This document shows positions 26,176 through 34,706 of a stretch of 64,000 bases of DNA, piece after piece. Source of the DNA: Kitasatospora aureofaciens (GTDB lineage: Bacteria; Actinomycetota; Actinomycetes; Streptomycetales; Streptomycetaceae). The position numbers and the translations under genes are program-made. Below the pieces are notes generated by a model, which saw nothing but the letters and a program-made list of their open reading frames with translations, was not told the DNA's origin and did no database searches. Numbering within the stretch: the first letter of the stretch is position 1; each line of letters opens with the position of its first letter. The DNA lies in the NCBI RefSeq assembly GCF_001188955.3, contig NZ_JPRF03000021.1, forward strand, positions 372,001 to 436,000, given 5' to 3'.

Positions 26176-27831
26176 TCAGGTGACCGTGACGACGGTGCTG
26201 TGCCAGCCGGTGGCGCCGGCGGGGAACGGGGCCGCACGGTTCTCGGTCTGGACGGTGCCGGTGGCGTCGGTGGCCCGGACCTCGATCCGGTGGGTGCCGG
26301 GCGCCGCCCCGGTCCAGGTGTGGGACCACTGCCGCCACATGTCGGGCCCCGGGTCGGCGGTGAGCAGGGCTTCCTGCCAGGGGCCGCCGTCGACGCGGAC
26401 CTCGACGGCGGCGATGCCGCGGTGGGTGGCCCACGCGGTGCCGGCCACGGTCACGTTCCCGGCGGGCACCTGTGCGAACGGGGCCGGAACCTCGATGCGC
26501 GAGGCGGTGCCGACCGCGCCGGTGCGGTCCCAGCCCCGGCGCACCCAGTACGGGTCGAACGCGGCGAACGTGGTGACGTCCAGGTCGACGAGCCATTTGG
26601 TGGCGGAGGTGTAGCCGTAGAAGCCGGGGACGACGCTGCGGCACGGGAAGCCGTGTGCCACGGGCAGGGCGTCGCCGTTCATCGCGACTGCCAGCAGCGC
26701 GCGCCGTCCGTCGAGCACGGATTCCAGCGGGGTGCCGATCGTCATCCCGTCCTGGGACCGGCCGACGAGCTGGTCCGCTCCCGGGCGCACGCCCGCCCGG
26801 CGCAGCAGGGCCGGGAGGGAGGCGCCGAGCCAGCGGGTGGTGCCGACATAGGGGCCACCGACCTCGTTGGACACACAGGACAGGGTGTGGTCGAGCTCCT
26901 CCAGCGGTTCGCGCAGCAAGTCGTCGAAGGTGATGAGGAGCGGGTGGTCGACCATGCCGCGGACGCGCAGGGTCCAGCGCCGCGGGTCGATACGGGGCAG
27001 CGTGAGAGCGGTATCCACCCGGTAGAAGTCCGGGTTGGGGGTGACGAACGGGGACAGGCCCGGGACGTCGGGGTGCAGGGCGGCGGGCAGGGGCGGCAGG
27101 GGCCGCGCGGCAGGGGGAGGGCGGACGGCGGTGCGGGCGGCACCGATGTCGTAGCGGCGGTCCGAGAGCGTGCGGCCGCCGAGGCCGGCGAGCGCACCGA
27201 CGGCGATCGTCGCGCCGGTGGCGGTGAGGACGGCCCGGCGGGACGTGCCGCCGTCGCGTTCGGCGGGATGCTCGCCCGGCCCGTCCCCACTCACCGGGTG
27301 TTCCGGCGTCACCTGGTGGGGCGCGGTCGTGGGGGAGGCCGCCGGTGTGGCGGCGCGCAGCATCCGGGCGAGGACGAGGGCGGTTGCCGTGGCGGCCAGA
27401 CCGGCGGCCAGAGCGGGTGCAGCATCCGCGGCACCGGCTTCGGGCCTGGAGAGCGCGGCCCAGGTGCCGAGCAGCCCGAAGGCCGCGAAGACGCTTGCCC
27501 CGAGCACCGGCCTGCACGCGGCCAGCACGCCGGCGAACGCGGCGAGCAGCGCCGTCGCCAGGTAGATCCCGCCGAGCAGCACCGGCTTGTCGTCGGTGCC
27601 GAACGTGCGAACGGCGTACTCCTTCAGTGATGTTGGCGTCAGGTCGATCGCTGCGGCGCCGACCACGATGACCGGCGCGGTCCCGGGTCCGGTGAAGGCG
27701 GCGACCAGTTCACCGCTTCCGAGCGCGGCCGCCGCCGCTGCCCACCCGGTCGCCGCGGCCGCGCCCGCCCGCAGGAGCCGCCCGCAGCGATGCCCGGGAC
27801 GAGGCGGGAGATGGGGTACGTCGTTGCTCAC
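26176..27831 (-). CDS. Membrane-anchored sulfite-oxidase-like molybdopterin oxidoreductase
   Basis: A 551-residue protein. The N-terminal 170 residues hold about four or five hydrophobic segments (LLRAGAAAATGWAAAAAALG, VIVVGAAAIDL, GIYLATALLAAFAGVLAACR, ASVFAAFGLLGTWAAL), then a further hydrophobic stretch VLTATGATIAVGALAGL and an extracytoplasmic catalytic region with the molybdopterin-ligating cysteine in HTLSCVSNEVGG, the sulfite-oxidase-type phrase VAHGFPCRSVVPGFYGY, and a C-terminal dimerisation-type Ig fold. Probably a periplasmic-side reductase or oxidase fed by membrane electron carriers. GTG start chosen for family length; its ribosome binding site is weak. Confidence 0.87.
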   Translation of the reverse strand: MSNDVPHLPPRPGHRCGRLLRAGAAAATGWAAAAAALGSGELVAAFTGPGTAPVIVVGAAAIDLTPTSLKEYAVRTFGTDDKPVLLGGIYLATALLAAFAGVLAACRPVLGASVFAAFGLLGTWAALSRPEAGAADAAPALAAGLAATATALVLARMLRAATPAASPTTAPHQVTPEHPVSGDGPGEHPAERDGGTSRRAVLTATGATIAVGALAGLGGRTLSDRRYDIGAARTAVRPPPAARPLPPLPAALHPDVPGLSPFVTPNPDFYRVDTALTLPRIDPRRWTLRVRGMVDHPLLITFDDLLREPLEELDHTLSCVSNEVGGPYVGTTRWLGASLPALLRRAGVRPGADQLVGRSQDGMTIGTPLESVLDGRRALLAVAMNGDALPVAHGFPCRSVVPGFYGYTSATKWLVDLDVTTFAAFDPYWVRRGWDRTGAVGTASRIEVPAPFAQVPAGNVTVAGTAWATHRGIAAVEVRVDGGPWQEALLTADPGPDMWRQWSHTWTGAAPGTHRIEVRATDATGTVQTENRAAPFPAGATGWHSTVVTVT

Positions 27832-28350
27832 ATCCGGGATTCGCGGCCACCGGCGGGCCGGATGGGTGCGAGTTCTTCTCCTGGGCTGCCCGCAATCCGT
27901 GCTGCGACGCGACAGGCCACACAAACGGAAGCGGCACGAGGTTTGTTACCCGGACCGGCCTGCCCGGCCCGGTCGTTGATGTGTCTTGGTGTGCTGGGCT
28001 GCGGCCTCCTGGCGGTCCGGGCGGGCGGCACGCAATCCTCGAATGATGGCCCGTCGGCGCGAGCAGGAAGGAGACCTGACTTCGGCCTGGAGCGGGCTGT
28101 CGTGCCCTACGAGGACAGGTCACCGGCGGAGCGGCGCACCACGGCAGTGCCTGGTTCGACCGCGGGGTCCGGCACCGGCTGAGGGACGTCATCGACGGTG
28201 CCCATCCGGCGGGCGGTGAGGGATTCCCCTTCCACCCGGGCCGAAACGTTGAGAGCCGGGCCCGGACTGCCCGCATCGCTCCTGCAGCGGGGAGGATCCG
28301 GGCATCCTGCCCCGGATCCGCGGGTGCGGTTCCGGGGCAGCGGGGCAAGG
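27832..28350. other. About 0.5 kb intergenic region
   Basis: No gene supported. It carries the upstream region of the sulfite-oxidase-like gene, with an AT-richer stretch at 27920-27955 that contains CACAAACG on the plus strand and AACAAAC on the minus strand. Confidence 0.45.
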
Positions 28351-28383
28351 CGTGGGCCCCGGAGGCGGGCTTCGGGGCCCACG
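28351..28383 (-). terminator. Hairpin terminator
   Basis: CGTGGGCCCCG-N11-CGGGGCCCACG, 11-bp arms, ending ten bases downstream of the stop of the minus-strand gene at 28394. Confidence 0.75.
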
Positions 28384-28393
28384 GGTGGGCCGG

Positions 28394-28675
28394 TCAGGCG
28401 GTCTTGCCGCCCGGGTGGTCGAGCCAGGCGCTGCGCGAGCCCTTGGCGGCGGGCGCTTCGCGTTCGTAGCCGGCGAGTGCCAGCCCGAGTCCGAAGAAGG
28501 TGGGCGCCCACTCGCCCACGAAGATGCCCCACCGGTCGGCGCGTTCGACTCCGGCCTGTTCGGCCTTCATCGACGCGATCCAGCTCAGCAGGGACAGGCC
28601 GATGGACCCGAACGCCGCCGCGTAGGCGTGCTCGCTGGTGATTCCGGCTTCGTGGATCCTGCGCACGATGGTCAT
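28394..28675 (-). CDS. Small hydrophobic protein of unknown function
   Basis: A 93-residue protein with GGAGG seven bases before its ATG. The N-terminal half (ITSEHAYAAAFGSIGLSLLS then WIASMKAEQ) contains one possible membrane segment, and FVGEWAPTFFGLGLALAGY a second. It looks like a conserved actinomycete small membrane protein; no function known to me. It has its own terminator. Confidence 0.7.
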   Translation of the reverse strand: MTIVRRIHEAGITSEHAYAAAFGSIGLSLLSWIASMKAEQAGVERADRWGIFVGEWAPTFFGLGLALAGYEREAPAAKGSRSAWLDHPGGKTA

Positions 28676-28832
28676 GACGACCCTCCAAAGGGGCTGTGCC
28701 GTCGTTCCTGTTCCTCTACTGTCGGACCGTCGCCCGCAACGCGTCAGTCGCATCGTTGGTGCAGCGTCCTGTTCGGCGAGGGGGTCGGCGGGATGCGCTC
28801 CCGGCCGCTCGGCCGGCGCGCGGGCGTCCGTC

Positions 28833-29135
28833 TCAGGCCGCTCCGAGCGCCGCGAGGCGGCGGAGGACGAGTGCGAGCATGAACGCCGAGGCGGCCGCTG
28901 TGGTGGCGGCCGCGGGAGCGGCCGGTGTGTCCGCGGCCGCGTACAGGGCGCACGCGGCGGTCAGGGCGGCCAGCGCCGAGGCCAGGGCGGCGAGGATCCG
29001 GGGCCGGTGCCAGAGCCGTGCCAGGAGAGTCGGGCGGGCCCCGAGCAGGCGGTCGAGTGCCGGGTCTTCCCGCCGCAGGTGGGACTCGACGTCGTCCAGC
29101 AGACGTTGCTCCCGGCCGGTCAGGTGTCCGTCCAC
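28833..29135 (-). CDS. DUF3040 family membrane protein
   Basis: A 100-residue protein. The N-terminus LTGREQRLLDDVESHLRRED followed by DPALDRLL is the typical DUF3040 opening; two hydrophobic segments follow (ILAALASALAALTAACALYA and a C-terminal Ala/Leu-rich helix). GTG at 29135 is chosen because AAGGGCG lies upstream and the family opening follows at once; an upstream GTG at 29192 is possible. Function unknown. Confidence 0.75.
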   Translation of the reverse strand: MDGHLTGREQRLLDDVESHLRREDPALDRLLGARPTLLARLWHRPRILAALASALAALTAACALYAAADTPAAPAAATTAAASAFMLALVLRRLAALGAA

Positions 29136-29246
29136 GGCGCGGCCGCCCTTCGGTCGCCCCTCGCGTGTCAGCGTCTTACACCCTCCGCCCACGGCGCCGT
29201 GGCGCCGGTCGCATCGGTGGTGCGTCGACCGGGGCCGGCCGACGGT

Positions 29247-29600
29247 TCAGCGGCGGGAGGGCATGCACCGCAGGAGTGCGGAGGCGGCCCGGGCGGGGCC
29301 GTGCGGGCGGAGGCGGACGCCGAGTGCGGCGGTGCCGTGCGCCCGGTCGGCGAGGAGGGCGGCGACGGCGTGGCCGGCGGCGGCGGGGGTGAGCGTGTTG
29401 GGATCCAGGCATCGGCCGGCCGCGGCGCGTTCGGCGTCGTGGGCGATGGCGAACTGGTCGCTGGAGAACGGCAGGACCAGTGCGGGAACGCCGGCGTGCA
29501 GGCATTCGGTGAACGAGTTGTTGCCGCCGTGGTGGACCATGGCGGCGGCGTGCGGAAGCAGTTCCTGTTGCGGGATCGTCGCAGCGACGGGCCGCCTGGA
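29247..29600 (-). pseudogene. C-terminal domain of a GT1 glycosyltransferase, 5' end lost
   Basis: About 115 residues match the nucleotide-sugar-binding half of macrolide-type GT1 enzymes: VAATIPQQELLPHAAAMVHH, GGNNSFTECLHAGVPALVLP, FSSDQFAIAHDAERAAAG. The similarity ends abruptly near 29595, exactly where the plus-strand GT4 gene begins to look coding. A deletion removed this gene's first 270 or so codons. Non-functional. Confidence 0.8.
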
Positions 29601-29628
29601 GGAGCCCGGCGCCGGACTCAGCGGCGGA

Positions 29629-30981
29629 ATGAGCGTCCTGCTGACCGGGCTGGGTGAGGCTCTGACGGTCGGCGCGGGCGTCGCACGGGTCCTCACACTG
29701 ACCACGGCCCGGACCGGGGAGGCGGAACGCACGGACCTGGTCCACCGGTTGGGACGCGCACACGTGCTGGTGCGGTTGCCCGTGGACGCGTCCGAACCGC
29801 TGGATCCGGAGAACGCCGCCGGCCACCAGACGGCGCTGGCCTGGTGGTCCGGCCGGCTCTTCGAACTCCCGGGCGCCCGACCGGACATCGCGCACGTCAG
29901 GTTCGCCGACGACGCCTCCCTCGCTGTCGCCCGGGCCGCACGCCGCCACGGCTCGAAGCTCGCGTTCACCGTCACCCCCGACCCCCACCGCACGATGGAC
30001 GAACGGCACGCGGGCCTGCCACCGCAACAGACCGGTCATGCCGCACGCGCGCTGCGCCTGGACCTGCACCGGGTCTTCGTCGCCGACTGCCTCGTGGCCC
30101 GCGCAGATCTGTTGGTGGCCATGCCGGGGAGGCCGGGGCCGGAGGAACTCCCCGCGTACTTCCCGCAGTTGCGGGACCGGCGGGTCCACGTGCAGCCCGA
30201 GGGCATCGCCCCGTTCCGGCCCGCGGTGGGCGACGGGGCGACGGCCTACGGACTGCTCGCCCGTCTCTTCGGTGGCGGCGGGACCGGCGGCGGACTGGAT
30301 GCCGCCGACCGCGACCTGCCGTTGTTGCTGTGCGTGGGACGGCTTCACCCCGTCAAGCAGCAGGAGCAACTGGTCCGGGCCTGGATGCTCGCGGGCCTCC
30401 ACCACCGCACGACCCTGCTGCTGGTGGGCGGGTCTCCCGCGGACCCGACCGCCGTCGAGGCGGAGGTTCGCCGCCGGCTCACCGAGCTCCTGGCGGCGGA
30501 CCCGGTCGCGCGGCGTCGGGCGGCCTTGTGGCCCGCGCTGTCCAACCGGCATGTCCGGCTGCTGGAACGGGCGTTGGCGCAGGGCCGGCCGGGCTCCGCG
30601 CTGTACGTGTGCCCCAGTGCCAAGGAGGAGTTCGGGCTGGCCGTGCTGGAGGCCATGGAAGCGGGCCTCCCGGTGGCCGCCCCGCAGCGCGGTGGGGCCT
30701 CGCACTACCTGTGCGACGGCGTCAACGGACGACTGCTGGCCACCGAATCGGCGGGGCGGCTGGCCGACGGCCTGCGCTCCCTGGTCGTCACCCCCGCGCC
30801 GGAACTGGTGGCGATGGCGAAGGCAGGGGCCGCGACGGTGCGCGAGTGCTTCGCCATCGACGCCATGGCCGCGTCCCTGGCCGACGCCTACCGGGACACG
30901 TGCCGAACGGGCCGCCTCGCGGATCGGTCGCAGGACACGGACCGCGAAGGTCCTCTGCCGGACGTCGCGGGAAGCGGCTGA
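29629..30981 (+). CDS. GT4 family glycosyltransferase, probably 5'-truncated
   Basis: From the ATG at 29629 the protein has 450 residues. The acceptor half (SVLLTGLGEALTVGAGVARV) and donor half (LPLLLCVGRLHPVKQQEQLV, LLLVGGSPAD, EEFGLAVLEAMEAGLPV with the E-x7-E pair) match sucrose-phosphate-synthase-like GT4 enzymes. Coding character begins at about 29600 in the middle of the N-terminal glycine loop (about RLEEPGAGLSGGMSVLLTGL); no ribosome binding site precedes the ATG. The N-terminal strand that normally precedes the GGxSV loop is missing, so it was probably truncated by the same deletion that cut the GT1 gene and may be inactive. Confidence 0.72.
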   Translation: MSVLLTGLGEALTVGAGVARVLTLTTARTGEAERTDLVHRLGRAHVLVRLPVDASEPLDPENAAGHQTALAWWSGRLFELPGARPDIAHVRFADDASLAVARAARRHGSKLAFTVTPDPHRTMDERHAGLPPQQTGHAARALRLDLHRVFVADCLVARADLLVAMPGRPGPEELPAYFPQLRDRRVHVQPEGIAPFRPAVGDGATAYGLLARLFGGGGTGGGLDAADRDLPLLLCVGRLHPVKQQEQLVRAWMLAGLHHRTTLLLVGGSPADPTAVEAEVRRRLTELLAADPVARRRAALWPALSNRHVRLLERALAQGRPGSALYVCPSAKEEFGLAVLEAMEAGLPVAAPQRGGASHYLCDGVNGRLLATESAGRLADGLRSLVVTPAPELVAMAKAGAATVRECFAIDAMAASLADAYRDTCRTGRLADRSQDTDREGPLPDVAGSG

Positions 30982-31017
30982 GCGAGCGGGCAGTGGCGGC
31001 ACCGTCTCCGCCTGCCG

Positions 31018-32544
31018 TCACGGGGGTGACTGGCCGCGGGCGCGTTCGGCGGCCAGCACCTCGGGCAGGCCGGTGAGGCGGCGCAGGCCCGCGGCGGCCC
31101 GCGCGGTGCGGTGGTTGGCGGCGAGGAGGTCGCGGTGGCGGTGGACGAAGGCCCAGTAGCCGGTGGTGAACGGGCAGGCCCGGTCGCCGAGGCGTTCGGT
31201 GGGGCGGTAGCGGCAGGGGCCGCAGTAGTCGCCCATGCGGTGGAGGTAGGCGCCGCCCGCCGCGTAGGGCTTGGTGGTGACGAGGCCGCCGTCGGCGAAC
31301 TGGGACATGCCGACGACGTTGGCGGTCATCACCCAGTCGTAGCCGTCGACGAAGCACCGGTGGAACCAGTCGGTGAGCTCGTGCGGGTCCCAGCCGTGCT
31401 GCAGGGCCCAGTTGCCGAGCACCATCAGCCGGGGGATGTGGTGCACCCAGCCGTGATCGCGGACCTGCCCGAGGACGCCGGACAGGCAGCGGGCGGCGAC
31501 GGCGTCTGCGTCCAGGTCGCGGAACCAGGCGGGCAGCGGCTCGTGGTGGCCCAGCCGGTTGGCGTCGCGGTAGCCCTCGCCCAGGTGCCAGTAGAGCTGC
31601 CACACGTACTCGCGCCAGCCGGCCACCTGCCGCACGAAGCCCTCGGCGCTGTTGAGCGGCACCTGCCCGGACCGGTACGCGGCCTCGGCCGCGCGCACGC
31701 ACTCGCCGGGGTCGAGCAGACCGAGGTTGAGCGGGACGGACAGCGCGCTGTGGGCCATCCACGGGTCGGCGTGCAGCATCGCGTCCTCGTACCGGCCGAA
31801 GTCGGCGAGGCGGTGGGCGACGAAGTGCGCGAGCGCCCGTTCGGCCTCCGGCCGGGTCGCGGCGAAGCGGCGCGGGCCGTCCCGGCCGACGAAGGCGACG
31901 TCCCCGTCGCGCTCCCAGCGGTCGAGGTCGGCCCGGACGCGCTCGTCGATGCCGTCCTCCTCGGGCTCGAAGGGCGGGGGGAGCGGCAGGGTGGCGGCGC
32001 CTTCGGGCGGGGGTTCGCGGTTGTCCCGGTCCAGGTTCCAGCGGCCGCCGGCCGGGCTGCCGTCCGGTTCCAGCAGCAGGTGCTCGGCGCGGCGCACCCG
32101 GTGGTAGAAGTCCTCCAGCAGCAGGCGCCGTTCACCGGGTGCACCGGCCCAGCGGCGGAAGTCGGCGAAGGGCACGAGGAAGCCGCGCGGCGGCAGCACC
32201 GTGACGTGGGGGAGGGAGTCCACCAGGCCGAGGGCCGCGCGCGACGTCGGGTGGCACACGGTGACCCGGCGGCGTCCGACGGCCCGGGACAGGCCCTCGC
32301 GGTAGGTGTCGGCCTGGACGTAGCGCACCCGGTCGCCCAGGGCGTCCGCGGCGTGGCGCATCGCGGACAGCACCAGGTGGGCCTTCGCCCGGTGGAACCG
32401 CCGCCGGCGGAGCACCGAGCGAGCCTCGATCATGACGAGCGGGGCGTCCGGGTCGGGACCGTCCCCGCCGGGGGTGAGGCCGGCGGTGAGGAAGTGCGGC
32501 CCGAGCTGGTCGCCGAAGAGCCAGTGCGGGCGCGGCCCGCTCAC
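31018..32544 (-). CDS. Iron-sulfur cryptochrome/photolyase (PhrB/FeS-BCP type)
   Basis: A 508-residue flavoprotein of the prokaryotic (6-4) photolyase/cryptochrome class. The N-terminal photolyase-related domain (HWLFGDQLGPHF) is followed by the helical FAD-binding region (FGRYEDAMLHADPWMAHSAL, GWREYVWQLYWH). Four cysteines expected to hold a 4Fe-4S cluster are visible: one in HRCFVDGYDW, two in DYCGPCRY and one in DRACPF. The GTG start overlaps the stop of the DUF4383 gene by four bases, implying translational coupling. Probable role is light-driven repair of (6-4) photoproducts, in line with the adjacent light-response regulators. Confidence 0.93.
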   Translation of the reverse strand: MSGPRPHWLFGDQLGPHFLTAGLTPGGDGPDPDAPLVMIEARSVLRRRRFHRAKAHLVLSAMRHAADALGDRVRYVQADTYREGLSRAVGRRRVTVCHPTSRAALGLVDSLPHVTVLPPRGFLVPFADFRRWAGAPGERRLLLEDFYHRVRRAEHLLLEPDGSPAGGRWNLDRDNREPPPEGAATLPLPPPFEPEEDGIDERVRADLDRWERDGDVAFVGRDGPRRFAATRPEAERALAHFVAHRLADFGRYEDAMLHADPWMAHSALSVPLNLGLLDPGECVRAAEAAYRSGQVPLNSAEGFVRQVAGWREYVWQLYWHLGEGYRDANRLGHHEPLPAWFRDLDADAVAARCLSGVLGQVRDHGWVHHIPRLMVLGNWALQHGWDPHELTDWFHRCFVDGYDWVMTANVVGMSQFADGGLVTTKPYAAGGAYLHRMGDYCGPCRYRPTERLGDRACPFTTGYWAFVHRHRDLLAANHRTARAAAGLRRLTGLPEVLAAERARGQSPP

Positions 32545-33074
32545 GCCGGGCGCCCGGGAAGGCCGGCCGCCGGGGAGCCGAGGGGGAGCGCCGGAGCATC
32601 ATGGCGTTCGCTGGGCCCCGGGTGGCGGTGACGCCAGTAGGGGTTGTCGAGCGGAAGCTTGCCGCTCACACGGCCGTACATGCCGAACGTGGCGATCACC
32701 AGGCCCATGACGAAGCTGAAGAGCACGTTCTGGATGCGGAAGGCCAGGATGTTGGCCGACGAGTCCAGCAGTGCGAGGTTGACGAAGCCGCTGAGGACGA
32801 AGAGTGCGCCGACGGTGATGTTGACCGTGGAGGCGATGTTTCCGCCGATCAGGGCGCCGCCGAGAAGTACCGCGGCCGTGACCACCGAGACGAGGCTGAG
32901 CAGGCCGTTGCTGGAGAGACCGGCGATCTTCTCGCCGTCGGTGCTGAAGAAAGGCAGTCCGTCCGACAGGCCGAGGCAGCCGAAGGCCAGCAGGGCGGCG
33001 CCGCAGAGACCGGCTCCAGCGCGGTAGACCCGGGACAGGCGGTGGTCGACGGGCAGTTCCTCGTGGAGTTTCAT
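32541..33074 (-). CDS. DUF4383 membrane protein
   Basis: A 177-residue integral membrane protein with four helices (GLCGAALLAFGCLGLSDG, LLSLVSVVTAAVLLGGALIG, TVNITVGALFVLSGFVNLAL, LFSFVMGLVIATFGMYG), the layout of DUF4383 proteins. ATG preceded by GGAG at eight bases; the longer frame upstream runs through the divergent promoter region and is not coding. First gene of a two-gene operon with the photolyase. Divergent from the ECF sigma factor, sharing the element pair at 33172 and 33232. Confidence 0.87.
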   Translation of the reverse strand: MKLHEELPVDHRLSRVYRAGAGLCGAALLAFGCLGLSDGLPFFSTDGEKIAGLSSNGLLSLVSVVTAAVLLGGALIGGNIASTVNITVGALFVLSGFVNLALLDSSANILAFRIQNVLFSFVMGLVIATFGMYGRVSGKLPLDNPYWRHRHPGPSERHDAPALPLGSPAAGLPGRPA

Positions 33075-33171
33075 GGTCCGCTCCGTTCCTCGGTGATCGT
33101 GCCGAGCCGCGCAGCACGCGACCCTTCCCAGAGCATCGGCCGCGGTGGCCGACCGGAACAGTCGCAGCGGT

Positions 33172-33186
33172 GCCGCATCGTTTGTG
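33172..33186 (-). promoter_or_regulatory. Promoter or operator element facing the photolyase operon
   Basis: Minus-strand CACAAACGATGCGGC. It matches the outward-facing plus-strand element at 33232-33246 in 12 of 15 positions and lies about 98 bp before the DUF4383 start. Symmetric divergent copies suggest one regulator or sigma factor controls both directions. Confidence 0.65.
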
Positions 33187-33231
33187 GACCGCCGAAGGCG
33201 GCCACCGCGCCCCCGCCGTAAAAAAGCGCTG

Positions 33232-33246
33232 CACAAACGGTGTGAC
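33232..33246 (+). promoter_or_regulatory. Promoter or operator element facing the sigma factor operon
   Basis: Plus-strand CACAAACGGTGTGAC, 22 bp before the chosen sigma factor start, preceded by an A-run (33220-33225). The partner of the element at 33172-33186. Confidence 0.65.
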
Positions 33247-33267
33247 TCGTCGGCGGGGTGCGAAGCG

Positions 33268-33963
33268 ATGCACCTTGACGCTGTGACTTCGATGGTGAAG
33301 AGCATCAGCGTCGCCGGTTCCGCCAGCAGCACCGCGCCGGCGTCTGATGACATGCCCACCCTCCTTCAGAGGGCGGGCGGCGGCGACGAGACCGCGTTCG
33401 AAACGCTGTACCAAGCGGTTGCCGGGCCGGTCTACGGCGTCGCGCTGCGGACGCTGCGCAGCCTGGCCCACGCCGAGGAAGTCGCCCAGGAGGTCCTCCT
33501 CGAAGTGTGGCGCACCGCCCCGTGCTACCGGCCCGAGCGGGGATCCGTGATGGCATGGGTGCTGACGATCGCGCGCCGCCGGGCGGTGGACCGTGTGCGG
33601 TCCGTGCGGGCCTCCACCGAGCGTGACCTCCGTGTCGTAGTCCGGAACCTGTCCGAGTCGGAGAGCGATCCGCCTGAGGTCCAGGCAGTCCGCTCACTCG
33701 ACCGGCAGCGGGTCCGGTCCGCTCTCGCCGAACTGAGTGCGCTGCAGCGCGAGGCAGTGGTGCTGGCCTACTTCGGCGGCTACACGCAGCGGGAGATCGC
33801 ACACAGGGTCGGTGTGCCGCTGGGAACCGTGAAGACCCGAATCCGCGACGGCCTCATCCGGCTCCGGGCTGTACTCACGCCCGCTGGCGACTGTCCTGGA
33901 GTGGGCGAGCTGTCGGCCGGGCCGCTCCTCGGACCGTGCCGTGCGGCAGGGGCCCGGCAATGA
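33268..33963 (+). CDS. ECF RNA polymerase sigma factor (LitS/SigK-like)
   Basis: A 231-residue sigma-70 family factor of the extracytoplasmic-function type. Region 2 reads FETLYQAVAGPVYGVALRTL and AEEVAQEVLLEVWR; region 4 has LSALQREAVVLAYFGGYTQR and EIAHRVGVPLGTVKTRIRDG. The start at 33268 is a choice; ATG at 33292 is an alternative. No anti-sigma factor is seen next to it. Its stop overlaps the DUF427 start (ATGA). Beside a LitR-type regulator and a photolyase, it most likely plays the role of LitS, the light-induced sigma factor of Streptomyces, but the light-specific assignment is inferred from context. Confidence 0.9.
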   Translation: MHLDAVTSMVKSISVAGSASSTAPASDDMPTLLQRAGGGDETAFETLYQAVAGPVYGVALRTLRSLAHAEEVAQEVLLEVWRTAPCYRPERGSVMAWVLTIARRRAVDRVRSVRASTERDLRVVVRNLSESESDPPEVQAVRSLDRQRVRSALAELSALQREAVVLAYFGGYTQREIAHRVGVPLGTVKTRIRDGLIRLRAVLTPAGDCPGVGELSAGPLLGPCRAAGARQ

Positions 33964-34445
33964 CAGCGGCGGGGCCGAGTCCGGAATCGGTGTGGGACTA
34001 CCCGCGTCCGCCTGTGATCCGCACCGCCCGCGGCAGACTCGTTCAGGTGTGGTTCGGCGGAACGCTGATCGCCTCCACCACACAGGCCGTGCGTGTGCTG
34101 GAGACGAGCCACCCGCCGGTGTACTACCTGCCGGCAAGCGATGTGGCCGGCCGATTCCTGGTTCCGTCAGATGGTACGAGCTTCTGCGAGTGGAAGGGAC
34201 AGGCCCGGTACTGGGACCTGCTGGTTCAGGGAAGCAGGGCAGTCCAGGCTGCCTGGAGCTATCCCCGGCCGCTTCCTGCTTACCGGGAACTGAGCGGCCG
34301 GCTGGCGTTCTACCCGGCACGGGTGGACCGCTGCACGGTGGACGGCGAAACGGTGCGTGCTCAGGATGGCGACTTCTACGGAGGATGGATCACGGGCGAG
34401 ATCGCCGGCCCGTTCAAGGGAGGCCCGGGGACGTCGGGCTGGTGA
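33960..34445 (+). CDS. DUF427 domain protein
   Basis: A 161-residue cytoplasmic protein covering one full DUF427 domain: VWFGGTLIASTTQAVRVLET, PVYYLPASDV, FCEWKGQARYWDLLV, LAFYPARVDRCTVDGE and the C-terminal GDFYGGWIT. The ATG overlaps the sigma factor stop by four bases, so the two are translationally coupled. The biochemical role is unknown to me; the operon position ties it to the light or stress response. Confidence 0.9.
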   Translation: MTAAGPSPESVWDYPRPPVIRTARGRLVQVWFGGTLIASTTQAVRVLETSHPPVYYLPASDVAGRFLVPSDGTSFCEWKGQARYWDLLVQGSRAVQAAWSYPRPLPAYRELSGRLAFYPARVDRCTVDGETVRAQDGDFYGGWITGEIAGPFKGGPGTSGW

Positions 34446-34706
34446 GCGTGCGCCGCCCGGACCCGCACGTTGGCAGGTCGTGCCGCCGAACGCGCGGCAC
34501 GTTCCTCATCAAGCGCTGCGAGAACGCTGCGATTGTGAACGGAGTATCGAGAGGACCAGCATGGAGTAGTGGATCCACTGGGCAGGCCAGCCGGTCGGGA
34601 ACAGCCGAACCCCTGCCCCGTGGGGCGCGAGGCGGGACCTCGGCGCAACGAACGGAAGGAGCTGAACTCCCCTCTTCCTCACACTTCCCAGTAGCCGGAG
34701 GACGTC
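34446..34706. other. 260-bp intergenic region in the light island
   Basis: No gene supported. The segment around 34530-34555 (GATTGTGAACGGAGTATCGAG) is AT-richer and may hold a promoter for the small membrane protein and LitR-like gene. Confidence 0.35.

Noticed and set aside
27922..27955. Third CACAAACG element resembling the light-island boxes
   Set aside because: On the plus strand it points away from any gene, and similarity to the boxes at 33172 and 33232 breaks down after eight bases. The minus-strand AACAAAC nearby could serve the sulfite-oxidase-like gene but is too short to claim.
28696..29628. Extension of the GT4 reading frame 300 codons upstream
   Set aside because: The upstream part is Arg/Ala/Ser-rich, overlaps two plausible minus-strand genes and a pseudogene, and contains no domain.
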